Source: an uncultured Victivallales bacterium (GTDB taxonomy: Bacteria; Verrucomicrobiota; Lentisphaeria; Victivallales; UBA1829). From it: a DNA stretch of 64,000 nucleotides. The stretch covers positions 9,167 to 73,166 of the forward strand of contig CAKUDG010000017.1 in assembly GCA_934644965.1 (NCBI GenBank), in the 5' to 3' direction. The position numbers and the translations under genes were made by a program. Below the pieces are notes generated by a model. It was not told the origin of the DNA and did no database searches. It saw only the letters and a program-made list of their open reading frames with translations. Of the stretch, positions 50,164-58,772 are shown in pieces; position 1 is the stretch's first letter, and every line of letters starts with the position of its first letter.

Positions 50164-50179
50164 GAAAAGGACGGAAAGC

Positions 50180-50851
50180 GTGGGCTTGCGCATAGACATC
50201 GTAACGCTGTTCCCGGAAATTTTTGAAGGACCGTTGGGAAGCAGCATCGTCGGCAGAGCGAGAAAAGAGAATATTGTCGAGATCAATACGGTGGATCTGC
50301 GCGACTTCACGCATGACCGTCACCGCACGGTGGATGACAAACCCTACGGCGGCGGTCCCGGAATGCTGATGAAGATCGAGCCTCTTTACGAGGCGGTGCA
50401 AAGTTTGAAAAAAGAAAATTCAAAGGTGATTCTGACCAGTCCGCGCGGGGAGCGTTTTACGCAGTCTGCGGCACGGGAACTGTCCGGGGAGTCCCATCTG
50501 ATCATTCTCTGCGGACACTACGAGGGAGTGGACGAACGGGTCCGGCTGTCCCTGGTGGACCGGGAGTTTTCGATCGGGGACTATATCCTGACAAGCGGCA
50601 ATCTCCCCGCCATGGTAATGGCCGATGCGATCACCCGGCTCCTTCCCGGAGCGCTCGGAGATCCGGAGTCGGACAGAGACGAATCCTTTGAAAACGGGCT
50701 TCTGGAGTATCCGCAGTATACGCGTCCTCCGGAATTCAACGGATGGAATGTGCCGGAGATTCTGCTTTCGGGGAATCATGCGGAAATTGAAAAATGGCGG
50801 CGTGAGGAATCGCTGAAATCCACGCTGTCGAAGCGGCCGGATCTGCTGTGA
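50180..50851 (+). CDS. trmD: tRNA (guanine-N1-)-methyltransferase TrmD
   Basis: 223 residues from a GTG. SPOUT/knotted fold signatures RIDIVTLFPEIFEGPLGSSI in outline, DDKPYGGGPGMLMK, CGHYEGVDERV and SIGDYILTSGNLPAMVMADA are all present. It makes m1G37 in tRNAs, preventing +1 frameshifts. RimM, normally just upstream, is absent. Confidence 0.96.
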   Translation: MGLRIDIVTLFPEIFEGPLGSSIVGRARKENIVEINTVDLRDFTHDRHRTVDDKPYGGGPGMLMKIEPLYEAVQSLKKENSKVILTSPRGERFTQSAARELSGESHLIILCGHYEGVDERVRLSLVDREFSIGDYILTSGNLPAMVMADAITRLLPGALGDPESDRDESFENGLLEYPQYTRPPEFNGWNVPEILLSGNHAEIEKWRREESLKSTLSKRPDLL

Positions 50852-50908
50852 TGAACACGGATCTGGCCGGCGGAGAGTGCGAATAATCAATAATCGGAGG
50901 TTTTGAAT

Positions 50909-51292
50909 ATGAACGTGATTGACAAGATTGAAAAAGAGCAGTGCAAGAAGGAGGTTGCGGATTTCAAAGTCGGCGACACGGTGAAGGTCTACACCAAAAT
51001 CGTGGAAGGCACGACGGAACGCATTCAGCTTTTCACGGGTGTGGTCATCGCCCGGAAGAACAGCGGCATCCGTGAAACCTTTACCGTCAGACGCCTTTCC
51101 TTCGGTTACGGCGTGGAAAAGGTCTTCCCGCTGCATTCGCCCAGAATCGACCGGATCGAAGTCGACCGCAAGGGACATGTCAGACGCGCCAAGCTCTATT
51201 ATCTCAGAGACAAAATCGGCAAAGCCGCCCGCGTCAAGGAACAGAAATATTTCGGGCCCCAGAGCGCTGCCGCCGCCGCTGCTGCGGAATAA
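50909..51292 (+). CDS. rplS: 50S ribosomal protein L19
   Basis: 127 residues from the ATG at 50909, with CGGAGG 8 nt upstream. Typical L19: KVGDTVKVYTKIVEG, GVVIARKNSGIRETFTVRRLSFGYGVEKVFPLHSPRIDRIEV in outline, and RRAKLYYLRDKIGKAARVKE. The C-terminal poly-Ala tail (AAAAAAAE) extends it beyond the usual 115-120 residues. L19 lies at the 30S-50S interface. Confidence 0.97.
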   Translation: MNVIDKIEKEQCKKEVADFKVGDTVKVYTKIVEGTTERIQLFTGVVIARKNSGIRETFTVRRLSFGYGVEKVFPLHSPRIDRIEVDRKGHVRRAKLYYLRDKIGKAARVKEQKYFGPQSAAAAAAAE

Positions 51293-51348
51293 GGCACACC
51301 GTCTCCCGAAAAAAACAAAGACGAAACATGCGGGTGGAGGGGGCTTAT

Positions 51349-52023
51349 ATGGCTCCTGAACACGGTTTTCTCTCTGAACAGGATGAACTCCTCGTCCACG
51401 AGCGCTGCAAGTGGAACGAGGGGTTTTCTTTTGTCGCCGGAATCGATGAGGCGGGACGCGGCTGTCTCGCCGGGCCCGTGGTCGCCGCCGCAGTGGTGTT
51501 TTCCGATCGTAAACGGATCCCGGCGGGACTGAACGATTCCAAAAAACTTTCCCCGAAGCAGAGAATGTGTCTGAGGGAGATTCTGCTTTCGGATCCGTCC
51601 ATCTGGACAGCCGTGGCGGAAGTCCATGCTCCGGAGATTGATTCCTCGGACATTCTCCGCGCCACCTGGAAGGCGATGGCTTCCGCACTCGATTCCCTGC
51701 CCTTTGCTCCGGATTTCGTCCTGGTGGACGGGCGGCCGGTAAAGGGACTTTCCAAAGCTTCTCAGGCCATTGTCAAAGGCGATGCGAAATCGGCTTCGAT
51801 CGCCGCCGCCAGCATTCTGGCGAAAACACACCGTGATCTCTGGATGGAACGCGCGGCGGAAAATTATCCCGAATACGCCTTTGAAGTGCATAAGGGGTAT
51901 GGGACAGAACTGCATCTGGAGCGTCTCCGCCGTTTCGGATGCTGTCCGCTCCACCGGAAAAGTTTTGCTCCGGTCCGTCAGATTCTGCATCCACCCGTCT
52001 GGATCCAGGGAGATCTCTTCTGA
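51349..52023 (+). CDS. rnhB: Ribonuclease HII
   Basis: About 224 residues from the ATG at 51349, which has GGAGG 9 nt upstream; an ATG at 51328 would add seven residues. The RNase HII signature GIDEAGRGCLAGPVVAAAVV carries the first Asp-Glu pair, with further active-site residues in DSKKLSP, DFVLVDGRPV and KGDAKSASIAAASILAKTHRD. It cuts RNA of RNA-DNA hybrids and single ribonucleotides. rnhB commonly follows rplS. Confidence 0.96.
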   Translation: MAPEHGFLSEQDELLVHERCKWNEGFSFVAGIDEAGRGCLAGPVVAAAVVFSDRKRIPAGLNDSKKLSPKQRMCLREILLSDPSIWTAVAEVHAPEIDSSDILRATWKAMASALDSLPFAPDFVLVDGRPVKGLSKASQAIVKGDAKSASIAAASILAKTHRDLWMERAAENYPEYAFEVHKGYGTELHLERLRRFGCCPLHRKSFAPVRQILHPPVWIQGDLF

Positions 52024-52164
52024 GATGAGAAAAGAAGGGGGAAGGGCGGAAAGAGAAGGGATCTCTTTCTTCAGGACGATCTATGATTCCAGTCCCATCC
52101 GCCCCTGTCTGCGGAAACAGCTTCAGCTCCCCGGCGTGGGGAGGGGGCAAGGAAGGAAAAACTC

Positions 52165-52740
52165 TCAGAGAAAACGGACTGCCATATACAATTCCGCCGG
52201 ACGCGTCCCCCGGTTTTCCAGACAATGTTCGACATCGCTCTGAAAAGCAATGAAATCCCCGCTTTTCAATTCCGCGCTCCGTTCTCCCGCCGTGACGATG
52301 ATTTCTCCCTCAAGCACGGTAATGAATTCCTCCGTCCCCGCAGTATGCGGCAGCGAGCGGTGAAGACAGCCCGGAGCCAGCGTAACCCGGTACAGCTCCA
52401 GCGACTCCGCCATGTTCAAAGGAGAATAGACCCGGAATACCGCAGAGGAGGAATCCGTGGTGGTGACAGCCACATTTTCCGCACGGGTGACATCAAAGAG
52501 CCGGGCCTTTCCGGAATCCCCGCGAAGAAGAGGATCGAAATCAATTTTCAGGGCATGGGCGATTTTCCAGAGGGTCCCGATCGTCGGATTGACCTTGTCC
52601 GCCTCAATCTGGGAAAGCATGGCTTTGGAAACTCCGCTGGCCGATGCCAGGCTGTCCAGAGTCAGACGCTGTTTCCTCCGTTCCCGTCGAAGATTCTCTC
52701 CAATGGCTGGAAAATCAGGGGTATTCTTCTTTTTATCCAT
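52165..52740 (-). CDS. XRE-family regulator with C-terminal cupin domain
   Basis: 191 residues. The helix-turn-helix LRRERRKQRLTLDSLASASGVSKAMLSQIEADKVNPTIGTLWKIA (in outline, 14-58) is joined to a cupin_2 domain (about 105-185, LAPGCLHRSLPHTAGTEEFITVLEGEIIV). Proteins of this layout, such as PuuR and SutR, respond to small amines, amino acids or sulfur compounds. It is divergent from marC across 127 bp and may control it. Confidence 0.92.
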   Translation of the reverse strand: MDKKKNTPDFPAIGENLRRERRKQRLTLDSLASASGVSKAMLSQIEADKVNPTIGTLWKIAHALKIDFDPLLRGDSGKARLFDVTRAENVAVTTTDSSSAVFRVYSPLNMAESLELYRVTLAPGCLHRSLPHTAGTEEFITVLEGEIIVTAGERSAELKSGDFIAFQSDVEHCLENRGTRPAELYMAVRFL

Positions 52741-52779
52741 TATATTACTCTTTTTTGTAAAATATATTAAAATACAGGC

Positions 52780-52810
52780 TTGAAAAAAGTGCCTTTTGTT
52801 ATACTATAAT
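52780..52810 (+). promoter_or_regulatory. Predicted promoter of marC
   Basis: TATAAT (52805-52810) with TTGAAA (52780-52785), spacer 19 nt, slightly long. Direct A/T-rich sequence between this and the XRE-cupin gene could bind the regulator. Confidence 0.4.
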
Positions 52811-52867
52811 GAATAAATTCTAAAATATCAAATTTATTTCATAAGAAAAAAGAGGGAGGGTGTTGGG

Positions 52868-53581
52868 ATGACGGGTTTTCTGATGCTTGGGCTCCAGATT
52901 CTGATTCTGCTGAATCCGTTTGCGGTGCTTTCGACCTTTCTGTCGCTGACACCGGATTATACGCGGGAAGAACGGCGTCAGGTGGTGTTCCGCAGTACGG
53001 TCACGGTGATTCTGAGCAGCGTGCTTCTTTATTTCAGCGGAGGCGTGATCTTTTCTCTTTTCGGGATCAACATGGATGTGTTCCGGATCGGAGGCGGAGT
53101 GATTCTGATGGTCTGCGCGGTTTCCCTGGTTGCGGGAAAAAGCGGAGGAAGTGGTGGAGGTGGTTGTGGTGGTGAATGCCGCGGCGGAATCGGCGAAAAC
53201 GGATGCCGGAAAAATGCACCGGGAGAGGGAGAGAAAGAAGAACGCAGGAAGGAGTCTGCTTCCTGCGAGGAATGCTCCGGAGGGGACATTGCCGTGGTCC
53301 CGATCGCGATTCCGATGGCGGTCGGGCCGGGAACGAGTGCGGGAATCATCGTCATCGGGATGGAGAAAGCCGCCGCATGGGAAACGGTGCTGCATCTGGG
53401 AGCGATTCTTTCCGCATCGCTCTTTCTCTGCCTGCTGCTCCTTGCCGGAACGCAGGCAGAACGTTTCCTGGGAAAACGCGGGATTTCCATCATTACAAAG
53501 CTGACGGGGCTTTTCCTTTCCGCAATAGGCGCCGGAATGATTCTGGAGGGAATCCGGAACTTCTTCCATCTGCAGCTCTAG
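52868..53581 (+). CDS. MarC-family integral membrane protein with Gly/Cys-rich loop insertion
   Basis: 237 residues with six predicted TM helices and MarC motifs LILLNPFAVLSTFLSLTPDYT (first helix), FRIGGGVILM and PIAIPMAVGPGTSAGIIVI. MarC-family function is unclear despite the older link to antibiotic resistance. The loop between helices 3 and 4 (about 90-140) carries a Gly-rich stretch and five cysteines (Cys100, 104, 113, 133, 136), followed by a charged segment; family members have only a short loop there. The insert is encoded by GGT/GGA-type simple repeats at about 53145-53175. Confidence 0.85.
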   Translation: MTGFLMLGLQILILLNPFAVLSTFLSLTPDYTREERRQVVFRSTVTVILSSVLLYFSGGVIFSLFGINMDVFRIGGGVILMVCAVSLVAGKSGGSGGGGCGGECRGGIGENGCRKNAPGEGEKEERRKESASCEECSGGDIAVVPIAIPMAVGPGTSAGIIVIGMEKAAAWETVLHLGAILSASLFLCLLLLAGTQAERFLGKRGISIITKLTGLFLSAIGAGMILEGIRNFFHLQL

Positions 53582-53622
53582 CGCGGGAGCGGAAAAAGGA
53601 CGGGAAGGGACGCGACGACAAA

Positions 53623-54543
53623 CTACAAACGAACAGACCCCGTCAGTTCCGAGACGGATGCAATGGAGTGATCGTCCATCCACCGCTCCAGCCCTTCAAT
53701 GACTTTCAGCGGAGCCGCCGGATCCGCAAAGATGGCAGTGCCGACCGCCACCGCGGAAGCGCCTGCAATCAGGAATTCCACCGCATCCTCCGCCGTCATG
53801 ATCCCCCCCATGCCGATGACGGGAATCTTCACCGCGCGAGAGGCTTCATAAACCATCCGTACGGCAATCGGCTTGATCGCGGGACCGCTCAATCCGCCGG
53901 TGACATTCGCAATCTTCGGACGGCGCGTCTCAATGTCGATGGCCATTCCCGGGATCGTATTGATCAGCGAGATCATGTCTGAACCTGCGTCCTCCGCCGC
54001 GCGGGCGAAGTCGGCGATCCGCGTGACGTTCGGGCTGAGTTTTGTGATCAGGGGAAGATCCGTGGCCTTCCGGACGGCGGAAATCACACGAGTCATGCTT
54101 TCCGTATCGGTCCCGAAAGAAGCGCCGCCCTCCTTCACGTTGGGGCAGGAGACATTGATTTCAATGGCGGAAATACCCGTTTTTTCCTCGTCCAGACGGT
54201 GCGCGACAAGGGCGTAGTCCTCGACTTTCTTCCCCCAGATGTTGACGATGACAGTGGCGGAAACCTTTCTCAGCCAAGGCAGATAATGTTCATCATGAAG
54301 GAATTTTTCCACTCCGGGCCCCTGGAGCCCGATTGCATTCAGCATTCCGGAAGTCACCTCCGCGGTCCGCGGCGGCGGGTTCCCGTGGACCGGCAGCGGC
54401 GCAATCCCTTTGACCACAACCGCGCCCAGACGGGACAACGGGAAAAATTCCGCATATTCCGCTCCATACCCGAATGTCCCTGAAGCCGTCATGACCGGGT
54501 TCTTCAAAAGCAGCGGGCCCAGTTTCACGCTCAGATCAGCCAT
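53623..54543 (-). CDS. pyrD: Dihydroorotate dehydrogenase B, catalytic subunit
   Basis: 306 residues. FMN-binding TIM barrel: LGPLLLKNPVMTASGTFGYG, INVSCPNVKEGGASFG with the class 1B active-site Cys, LPLITKLSPNVT and GMGGIMTAEDAVEFLIAGASAVAVGTA. It oxidises dihydroorotate to orotate in pyrimidine synthesis and passes electrons to the PyrK subunit, then NAD. It overlaps pyrK by 8 nt and is the second gene of the pair. Confidence 0.95.
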   Translation of the reverse strand: MADLSVKLGPLLLKNPVMTASGTFGYGAEYAEFFPLSRLGAVVVKGIAPLPVHGNPPPRTAEVTSGMLNAIGLQGPGVEKFLHDEHYLPWLRKVSATVIVNIWGKKVEDYALVAHRLDEEKTGISAIEINVSCPNVKEGGASFGTDTESMTRVISAVRKATDLPLITKLSPNVTRIADFARAAEDAGSDMISLINTIPGMAIDIETRRPKIANVTGGLSGPAIKPIAVRMVYEASRAVKIPVIGMGGIMTAEDAVEFLIAGASAVAVGTAIFADPAAPLKVIEGLERWMDDHSIASVSELTGSVRL

Positions 54544-55327
54544 AATACAATTCCTCCGCAGAATAGACGGGTCCTTCCTTGCAGCTGCGCGAATAGCGCC
54601 ATTTGTCCGAGGAGGAATCGTCCTTCACTTTGACCACGCAGGCGAAACAGGCCCCCACTCCACAGCACATGTGCTGATCCAGGCTCAGTTCCGTCCTCAG
54701 CCCTGATTTCAGGGTCAGGGGACCCAGGGCATACAGCATCGGCGCGGGACCGCAGGCGTAGCAGAATGCCGTCGCGGCTTCGGGGAGAAGGGACAGGGCC
54801 TCGGGGAGAAGTTCCGTCACCAGACCCTGTCGACCCGCCGAACCGTCATTCGTCGCTGTCAGCACACGGTATCCGATTTTCCGGTACTCCTCCAGAAGGA
54901 TCAGGTCGTCCGCGCTGCGCGCACCCGTCAGGAGAACTCCCTTTCTCGGGGAACGTTCCGCAAGAAACAGGGTGGAGGCCGAGCCGTAGCCGCCGGCGAC
55001 AAGGATCGGGAAAGTGTCCTCTCCGGGAAGCGTGTATCCGTGCCCGAGCGGGCCCATGACGTCGCAGAACTCCCCCGGCGCCATCCGGGAGAGTTCTCCG
55101 GTTCCTTCCCCCACAATCTTGTAGACGATTGTCAGAGACCCGGCCTCCGGATCCGCGGAACAGATGCTGAAGGGCCGACGGAGAATCCGGTCCCGGCACG
55201 CCGGAATGCGGACATGTACAAACTGTCCCGGCGCGGCCGCTCCGGCCAGTTCCGGCGCACGGAAAACGATCCTCCGATAAGGGCCCTGAAGAACCCCGTT
55301 GGAAAGAATTTCGCAATGATAATCCAT
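54536..55327 (-). CDS. pyrK: Dihydroorotate dehydrogenase B, electron-transfer subunit
   Basis: 263 residues from the ATG at 55327. FAD-binding ferredoxin-reductase fold (CRDRILRRPFSICSADPEAG with the RxxS/T FAD motif), NAD-binding FPILVAGGYGSAS, and a C-terminal 2Fe-2S segment with four Cys in HMCCGVGACFACVVK ... SCKEG. It moves electrons from PyrD to NAD+. FCYACGPAPML is conserved in PyrK. An in-frame upstream extension to 55357 is less likely. Confidence 0.94.
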   Translation of the reverse strand: MDYHCEILSNGVLQGPYRRIVFRAPELAGAAAPGQFVHVRIPACRDRILRRPFSICSADPEAGSLTIVYKIVGEGTGELSRMAPGEFCDVMGPLGHGYTLPGEDTFPILVAGGYGSASTLFLAERSPRKGVLLTGARSADDLILLEEYRKIGYRVLTATNDGSAGRQGLVTELLPEALSLLPEAATAFCYACGPAPMLYALGPLTLKSGLRTELSLDQHMCCGVGACFACVVKVKDDSSSDKWRYSRSCKEGPVYSAEELYYG

Positions 55328-55659
55328 CAAATTTCTCCGATCCTGTGGGAATCGCATCCGATCAAGGGTATATTATGCCATCCCGCGGGTGTGTTGCAGA
55401 AGTTTTTTCCCTGCATGTGCGCATGGTTTGGTCCTGTACGGGCGCAGCGCAGTCATGAGGGTATTATACACTGAGAAAAATTTTTTAACAGCGGCGGCGG
55501 ACAGAAAATGCAAGCTTTTATCGGAAGACGGGAAAAACAGAAAATGAAACATGCGCGGGAAACGGAGTTCTCCCTGTTGTTGTCCGTCCGGGACCGGGAG
55601 GAGAGCCGGAAAACGTGCAGCCCTTCCCGAAGAGAAGGGAAAAAGGAGAAAAGCCGCTC
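55328..55659. other. Divergent intergenic region between pyrK and priA
   Basis: No gene is seen. AT-rich TATA-like patches at about 55367-55374 and 55462-55470 are candidate -10 elements for pyrK and priA respectively, without convincing -35 boxes. No pyrimidine attenuator-type terminator was found before pyrK. Confidence 0.4.
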
Positions 55660-57981
55660 ATGAAAACGACCCGAGGAGAAAAATCTTCTTCCTTTTCTTC
55701 TTCTGTTTCTTCTGTTTCTTCTGTTTCACGCGTCTCTCCCGGGCCCCTGCCGAGCGTGGCGAGGGTGCTCATTGATCTTTCTCTGGACCGCCCGTTCGAT
55801 TATCTGATTCCGGAGACTCTGCGCGGGAAGATTCAGACGGGCATGCGCGTCCGTGTGCCATTCGGGAAAGGAGGCGGAGAACGAAGCGCCTGCGTGGTCT
55901 CCGTGCTGCATCATTCGGAATATGATTCCTCCCTGAAACCGCTCCTAGGGATCTGCGAGACACACCCGCATATTCCCGGGCCCCTGATCCGACTTGCGGA
56001 ATGGATGAGCGAATACTACTGCTGCACACGGGAACAGGCGGTGCGGAATCTGCTGCCCGGTGCGGTCCGGAACGGGAAGATCCGTCCGAAAACCCATTCG
56101 TGCTATTTTATTGCCGATGCGGCAAAAGCCTCGGAATACATTGCGTCCGCCTCCGGACAGCGGAAGAAGCGGGCGGAAGTGCTGAAGCTTCTGCTGCGGA
56201 AACCAGGACTGGAGGCGGAGCGTCTGTCGGCGGAGTCCGGCGCGGGTCAGGGCGTGATCCGCGCACTGCGGAAGGAGGGACTCCTCATCCGGGAAGAAAC
56301 CGTCCGGGAACGCGATCCCTTCCAGGGTGCGGACATCCAGCCGACAAGTCCCCTTCCCCCCACACCGGATCAGGCCCGGGCTCTGGATCAGATTTTCCGG
56401 ATGCTCGATCATCCCTCGGAACAGCGCGTGCTGCTGCTGCACGGAGTCACCTGCAGCGGGAAGACGGAAGTGTATCTCCAGGCCATCGGGCATGTGCTGG
56501 AATCCGGAGGAGACGCCATCGTGCTTGTCCCGGAAATTTCTCTCACTCCGCAGACCGTGACCCGTTTCAAGGCCCGCTTCGGCGACCGGGTCAGCGTGCT
56601 CCACAGCGGCCTTTCCGACGGAGAACGGCATGATGAATGGATGAAGGTCCACAGCGGACGTGTCCGGATTGCCGTCGGGGCGCGTTCCGCGCTCTTCGCC
56701 CCGTTCCGCAATCTGAAGCTCATCGTTGTGGACGAAGAACATGAAAATTCCTACAAGCAGTCCGAGGCTCCCCGTTACAATGCCCGGGATGTGGCCGTCA
56801 TGCGGGGAAAACTCGAAGGAGCGCTGGTCATTCTCGGCTCCGCGACGCCTTCGCTCGAGTCCTACCGGAACGCGGAAACCGGACGCTATGCGCTCGCAAA
56901 AATGCTGAAACGCAGTGATCCGGAGATCGTCATGCCGGAAGTCAAGATCATCGATATGCGCATGGAGGCCGCGGACGGGGAAAAAATCCCCTTTCTTTCA
57001 CGGATGCTTGTCGAAGCCGTCCGAGACCGCATCCGGAAGGGAGAGCAGAGCATTCTTTTTCTGAACAAGCGCGGCTATGCCCGGCAGATGATCTGCGAAC
57101 TCTGCGGATATGTGGCGGTCTGCCCGGAATGTTCGGTTCCGTACACGTATCACAAGAAGCCGCAGCTTCTGACCTGTCATCTCTGCGCGGGGTCCCTGCC
57201 GGCCCCGCAGCTCTGTCCCGGATGCGCGTCGGAACAGATCCGTTACCAGGGGGCGGGAACGGAAAGAATCGAAATCATTGCGGGGGAAGTCTTCAAAGGC
57301 GCGCGCATCGCACGGATGGATTCCGACACAATGACGCGTCCGAGTCTCTATGAAAAAGTGCTCTCCTCCTTCCGGAGGGGCGAAACCGACATCCTCATCG
57401 GGACCCAGATGATCGCCAAAGGGCTGGATTTCCCCAATGTCACACTGGTGGGCATCATCAATGCGGACATGGGGCTGTACATCCCCGATTTCCGTGCGCA
57501 GGAGCGCAGTTTCCAGCTGATCGCCCAGGTCGCGGGAAGAGCCGGAAGGGGATTCGTCCGGGGGGAAGTCATGATTCAGAGTTCCAACCCCTTCAATCCC
57601 GCCATCCAGTGCGCCGCAGATCACGATTACGAGGCCTTCTATCAGGAGGAAATGCCCATCCGCAAAGAACTGAACTACCCCCCCTGCGGACACCTGATCG
57701 CACTCCATTTCGACGGAACCGACCCCGAAACCGTCCTCCGGGCCGCCATCGAATTCCGGGAACGGGCCAGACCCTTTGAAAATGAACCCTCTCTCCTCAT
57801 CAGCGATCCCGCTCCTGCTCCGCTTGAACGCATCCGCGGGAAATACCGCTTCATGATGATCGTCAGGGGCGAAAAGCTCGGCGCATTCCGAAAAATGCTC
57901 CGCTCCGAAATCATGGCGTGGAGAAGAAAAAATAAACAGGTCGATTTCTATGCCGACGTCGATGCCCTGAACCTGATGTGA
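55660..57981 (+). CDS. priA: Primosomal replication-restart helicase PriA
   Basis: 773 residues from the ATG at 55660; a GTG at 55615 would add 15. Order: 3'-end-binding N-terminal domain (ARVLIDLSLDRPFDYLIPETL), winged helix, DEAD-like helicase with Walker A GVTCSGKTEVYL (about 262), DEEH (about 357), GSATPSLESYRN, then a zinc-binding Cys-rich insert (CELCG, CPEC, CHLCAG, CPGCAS; about 480-525) and helicase motifs ILIGTQMIAKGLDFPNVTLVG and QVAGRAGRG. It reloads the replisome at stalled forks. A Ser/Val-rich N-terminal extension (residues about 8-30) is encoded by 9-nt tandem repeats. Confidence 0.96.
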   Translation: MKTTRGEKSSSFSSSVSSVSSVSRVSPGPLPSVARVLIDLSLDRPFDYLIPETLRGKIQTGMRVRVPFGKGGGERSACVVSVLHHSEYDSSLKPLLGICETHPHIPGPLIRLAEWMSEYYCCTREQAVRNLLPGAVRNGKIRPKTHSCYFIADAAKASEYIASASGQRKKRAEVLKLLLRKPGLEAERLSAESGAGQGVIRALRKEGLLIREETVRERDPFQGADIQPTSPLPPTPDQARALDQIFRMLDHPSEQRVLLLHGVTCSGKTEVYLQAIGHVLESGGDAIVLVPEISLTPQTVTRFKARFGDRVSVLHSGLSDGERHDEWMKVHSGRVRIAVGARSALFAPFRNLKLIVVDEEHENSYKQSEAPRYNARDVAVMRGKLEGALVILGSATPSLESYRNAETGRYALAKMLKRSDPEIVMPEVKIIDMRMEAADGEKIPFLSRMLVEAVRDRIRKGEQSILFLNKRGYARQMICELCGYVAVCPECSVPYTYHKKPQLLTCHLCAGSLPAPQLCPGCASEQIRYQGAGTERIEIIAGEVFKGARIARMDSDTMTRPSLYEKVLSSFRRGETDILIGTQMIAKGLDFPNVTLVGIINADMGLYIPDFRAQERSFQLIAQVAGRAGRGFVRGEVMIQSSNPFNPAIQCAADHDYEAFYQEEMPIRKELNYPPCGHLIALHFDGTDPETVLRAAIEFRERARPFENEPSLLISDPAPAPLERIRGKYRFMMIVRGEKLGAFRKMLRSEIMAWRRKNKQVDFYADVDALNLM

Positions 57982-58028
57982 AGGTTTCCTTGACGGATTC
58001 TTTTCACACGGCGCCTCGCCGAAAAAAG

Positions 58029-58058
58029 AACAAAACTGCCGGGAACAAAACTGCCGGG
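58029..58058. repeat. 15-nt tandem duplication between priA and mntP
   Basis: AACAAAACTGCCGGG occurs twice head to tail in the short gap between the convergent priA and mntP ends. Confidence 0.9.
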
Positions 58059-58088
58059 AACGGAACCCCCTCCCCTTCTCTCCCTCTC

Positions 58089-58772
58089 TCAGAAGTCCAG
58101 CACGCCCAAATGTTCCAGAAGAATTTTGAACCCGATCAGAATGATGGCGCTTCCGCCGGCCACGGTCATGATGCGTTCTCCGGCGAGGGAGGCCAGGCGG
58201 CCCCCGATCAGAACTCCGAGAGCGCTGATCAGCGCTGTCGCAATGCCCATTGACAGTGCCGGAAAAAGAATTCCGCTTCCGGCAAATTTCAGTCCCGCTC
58301 CGACCGCCAGGGCGTCAATGCTGGTCGCCACCGCGGGGAGAAAAAGTTTCCGCGGAGAAAAGAAATCGCTCCCGGATGATGATGATGATGATGATGAACA
58401 GGGGATGCAGCCCTTTTCTCCGCCAGAAGAGTCTTGCGCATTTCCGGACTCCGCAGTCCCGGAAATGCCGACTGGAAGATCCGGAGTTCTTTCCTCCTTT
58501 TCATAGGCCCCCCGGATCATGTTTCCACCGACAAACGAAAGAAGAAGAAACGCAATCCAGTGATCCAGACTCTTCACCGCTCCGGCCAGAAGCGCCGCCG
58601 CAAGATATCCCAGCACAGGCATGAGGAACTGGAAGCCTCCGAAGAAAAGCGCCGCCCTCGCCGCATCGCGGAACCGATGCGCGCTTCGACCGCACAAGGA
58701 CCCCCCGACGGAGACCGCAAACGCGTCAATGGAGACGCTTAGTGAAATCAATAGAACTTCAAGGATATACAT
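58089..58772 (-). CDS. mntP: Manganese efflux pump MntP with long low-complexity loop
   Basis: 227 residues against about 188 in E. coli. Two halves of three TM helices each carry the SIDA motif with essential Asp (VSIDAFAV, Asp16; TSIDALAV, Asp153), as in MntP. The central loop (about 91-142) is expanded, with GCIPC, eight consecutive Ser encoded by seven GAT triplets on the plus strand (58375-58395), and GSDFFSPRK. It exports Mn2+ from the cytoplasm. No Mn-sensing yybP-ykoY riboswitch pattern was recognised upstream. Confidence 0.9.
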   Translation of the reverse strand: MYILEVLLISLSVSIDAFAVSVGGSLCGRSAHRFRDAARAALFFGGFQFLMPVLGYLAAALLAGAVKSLDHWIAFLLLSFVGGNMIRGAYEKEERTPDLPVGISGTAESGNAQDSSGGEKGCIPCSSSSSSSSGSDFFSPRKLFLPAVATSIDALAVGAGLKFAGSGILFPALSMGIATALISALGVLIGGRLASLAGERIMTVAGGSAIILIGFKILLEHLGVLDF

